DNA from: Callorhinus ursinus
Lineage: Eukaryota; Chordata; Mammalia; Carnivora; Otariidae
Assembly: GCF_003265705.1 (NCBI RefSeq)
Contig: NW_020313217.1
Location: 203,919-267,918, forward strand
Reading direction: 5' to 3'
Length of the DNA stretch: 64,000 bases
Shown here in pieces: positions 62,107 to 64,000 of this stretch (its first letter is position 1; the number at the start of each line of letters is the position of its first letter). A model generated the notes under the pieces. It made no database searches. It saw only the letters and a program-made list of their open reading frames with translations, and was not told the origin of the DNA. Position numbers and translations under genes: made by a program.

Positions 62107-62163
62107 CACTCGTCAAACTCTTTTGCATGCAAAACTCCAGTTTGAGAGCTCTTGGGTGAGTAA
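62107..62163 (-). promoter_or_regulatory. SPRR promoter module (shared box, octamer-like, AP-1-like)
   Basis: The minus strand has GAGTTTGACGAGTG (62107-62120), an octamer-like palindrome TTTGCATGCAAA (62122-62133) and AP-1-like TTACTCA (62157-62163). The first and last match copy 1 in sequence and in distance to the TATA-like box (about 95 versus 92 bp, and about 142 versus 138 bp). The octamer-like site is absent from copy 1. Octamer, ETS and AP-1 sites are known in SPRR promoters. Confidence 0.55.
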
Positions 62164-63069
62164 CATTTCTATTTCCTCTGGAAGCATTTAGTATCAGTGT
62201 GTGATGGGCAGGGCAGAGGGATATATGGGTAGATGTGTTTTCTTTAAGTGTACCGTGCCCTTCACGTCATTTTTAGGGATGCCAAGGCTAGTTGTTAATG
62301 CACTTTTCATTCCCTCTGAGTGTCTCCTTTCCCCATTTTATATAGAATAAATTAAGTTATCATCCACACCACACACACTCCCTCTACCACTCATGTTTGA
62401 GGTCAGACGAAGCTAAACTTATTTACCCAACAACCATTGAGCACCTGCTAGAGGCCAGGTCTGTGAGTAAGGGAGGATACAGTAAAGACCAAGACTCAGC
62501 CTAGGTCCAAGAAAAACTCATAGTCTAGTAGGAGACATATGTGAGCATTCAGAGTGAAAGGACCCTGCAATAAGACATTTGGTCAGCGCGCTATCCGTTT
62601 GTCAACTGGGAGGTTACATGGAAGAGGATTTTCCAGTACAGGGAATTCTTTCCCCCTTTAAAGTTGTCTTGAGTACTGGAGTTGGCTTAACTCTCCTCCT
62701 TCAGTGTCACACCGCCCTGCTCCCAGCTATAATTCATGAAGCAATATTGCACTCTCTTCTCCTCTTTTTTAGTACTGACTGACACACAGGATCTTACATG
62801 GTATGCCATATTTCCAAGGAATAAAATGTGAACTTCTGAATTGGTCACTGACTAGGAGGCTCTTTCATTCTTGGGCTCGTTTCCTGGCCAGGGCAATGAT
62901 CTCAGAGTCCTGGGCACCATCTCTTCCCACCTGTAACTCAGTATTTGTATGATGCTAAGAAAGTCTACATACTGAGGGCAGAACAAAGGGTGCCTTAAAC
63001 AGTGTCTAAATTCCCAAGAAATTTGGCATATTTAATATTCCAAATTTTAGCAAAGACCCCACGTTAATG
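62164..63069. other. upstream flank of SPRR copy 3, no gene identified
   Basis: An old L2/MIR-type piece lies at about 62415-62560 ('accattgagcacctgctaga', 'aactcatagtctagtaggag'); a comparable piece lies upstream of the pseudogene at about 57305-57470. Nothing else is recognised. Confidence 0.45.
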
Positions 63070-63925
63070 GAAAATGTAATGAAAGTATGGACATTTTAAC
63101 AATATTGAGTTTCCCAATGCATGAACACAGGTGTTTTTCCATTTATCTATACCCAAGTTGATCTATAGATTCAATGCATATGAATGTAAGTACTATTATT
63201 TTTGATAGAACTTGACAGGCTTATTTAAAAATTTAATTTTAAAATTTGGTTATATTGAATGTATACATGAAATATAACACATTTCTGTTGATAGCACTTG
63301 ACAAATTTTATGAAAATTTATATGAAAAGACAAATGACTAAAAATAATAGTTAAAGATTTCTTAAAATATAACAAAATTGGAGAACTTTAACTACCAGAT
63401 ATCAATACAACAGTAATTAAGACAGTGTGGTATTACTGTAAGGATAGATACATAGACCAATGGAACAAAACAGAGACTTCAGGAACAGACTCATATACAA
63501 TTACTTGATTTACACCACAGGTGACTCTGTAGTGCAGTGTGGAAGGGGTGGTCTTATCAATATATGATGCTCAGATCGATTAGGTATCCCAATGGAGCTA
63601 AAACAAAACAAAAAACTTCACCCCTGCCTTATTGTAAACAAAAGTTAGTTCCAGGTGGACTATAGGCTAAATTTGAATAGTAAAATGATACAACTTAAAA
63701 AAACATAAGGAAAAATATCTTCATGATCTTGGTAGGAAAAATTCCTTAAACAGAGGATAAAAAGTGTAATTTTAAGGGGCCAAAATGATAAATTAAGTTT
63801 CATTACAATTAGGCATTTCTGGTTATCAGAAGACAATGCTACAATTCCAAAAAGGTAAGCCACAGAGATGGAAATCTATTCATGATATATATATATATAT
63901 ATATCTTACAAAGGACTTGTGTCCA
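63070..63925 (+). mobile_element. old L1 (L1M-type) ORF2 fragment
   Basis: Forward-oriented, diverged ORF2 C-terminal region: 'agtatggacattttaacaat', 'gatacatagaccaatggaac', 'aaagttagttccaggtggac' and 'cttgtgtccagaata' follow in the L1 order. Many frameshifts and stops. Confidence 0.75.
63884..63904. repeat. (AT)n microsatellite
   Basis: About ten AT units inside the old L1 fragment. Confidence 0.95.
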
Positions 63926-63927
63926 GA

Positions 63928-63929
<2 letters not shown>

Positions 63930-64000
<71 letters not shown>
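63930..64000. repeat. compound (AC)n(TC)n microsatellite, running off the window
   Basis: About 20 CA units change abruptly to at least 15 CT units, which continue to the last base shown. True length is unknown. Confidence 0.97.

Noticed and set aside
63884..64000. Repetitive end of the window considered as a CRISPR array or satellite
   Set aside because: It is simple dinucleotide microsatellite sequence without spacers; CRISPR arrays are not expected in a mammalian genome.

Overview
This is mammalian nuclear DNA from a carnivore. Five short tRNA-derived SINEs of the carnivore SINEC type (A/B-box head, CT-rich stretch, AATAAA-type tail) sit between clean target-site duplications, and several LINE-1 copies carry the typical carnivore 5'UTR and 3'UTR. 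The SINE bodies look like the caniform (bear/seal/weasel-type) consensus rather than the dog-specific SINEC_Cf or the cat type; this species-level reading is inference.

The window is a slice of the epidermal differentiation complex, the cluster of small two-exon genes for cornified-envelope proteins. All recognisable genes lie on the minus strand. From left to right they are PRR9 (coding exon 10018-10344), LELP1 (21339-21632), a small proline-rich (SPRR) gene (41583-41771), a dead SPRR copy (coding remnant about 55650-55795) and a second intact SPRR gene (60348-60545). The order PRR9 - LELP1 - SPRR2 side matches the human cluster read in reverse. Loricrin, expected beyond PRR9, is not in the window. 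Each gene has its whole reading frame in exon 2, just downstream of a splice acceptor. For PRR9 and both SPRR genes I can also place a noncoding exon 1, a GT donor and a TATA-like box. LELP1 exon 1 was not found.

The three SPRR copies form one duplicated family: they share the acceptor, the leader before the start codon, the spacing from TATA-like box to donor (about 66-73 bp) and, in the two intact copies, an upstream promoter module. The proteins have an SPRR2-like head and tail but an SPRR1/3-like eight-residue repeat. The middle copy has lost its start codon, its splice donor and its frame.

Much of the rest is transposon. 1.0-4.1 kb holds MIR, an old L1, a SINE and two retroviral-type LTRs. 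27.5-35.6 kb is one old, nearly full-length minus-strand L1, with a younger internally deleted L1 nested inside it. 37.2-40.2 kb holds L1 3' pieces and two MaLR-type LTRs. 44.0-52.1 kb holds an old L1 end, a plus-strand L1 with full 5'UTR and broken ORF1/ORF2, and a minus-strand L1 3' half facing it. 63.1-63.9 kb is an old L1. The remaining DNA is mostly unique, with scattered L2/MIR remnants, a few microsatellites and three striking perfect short palindromes.
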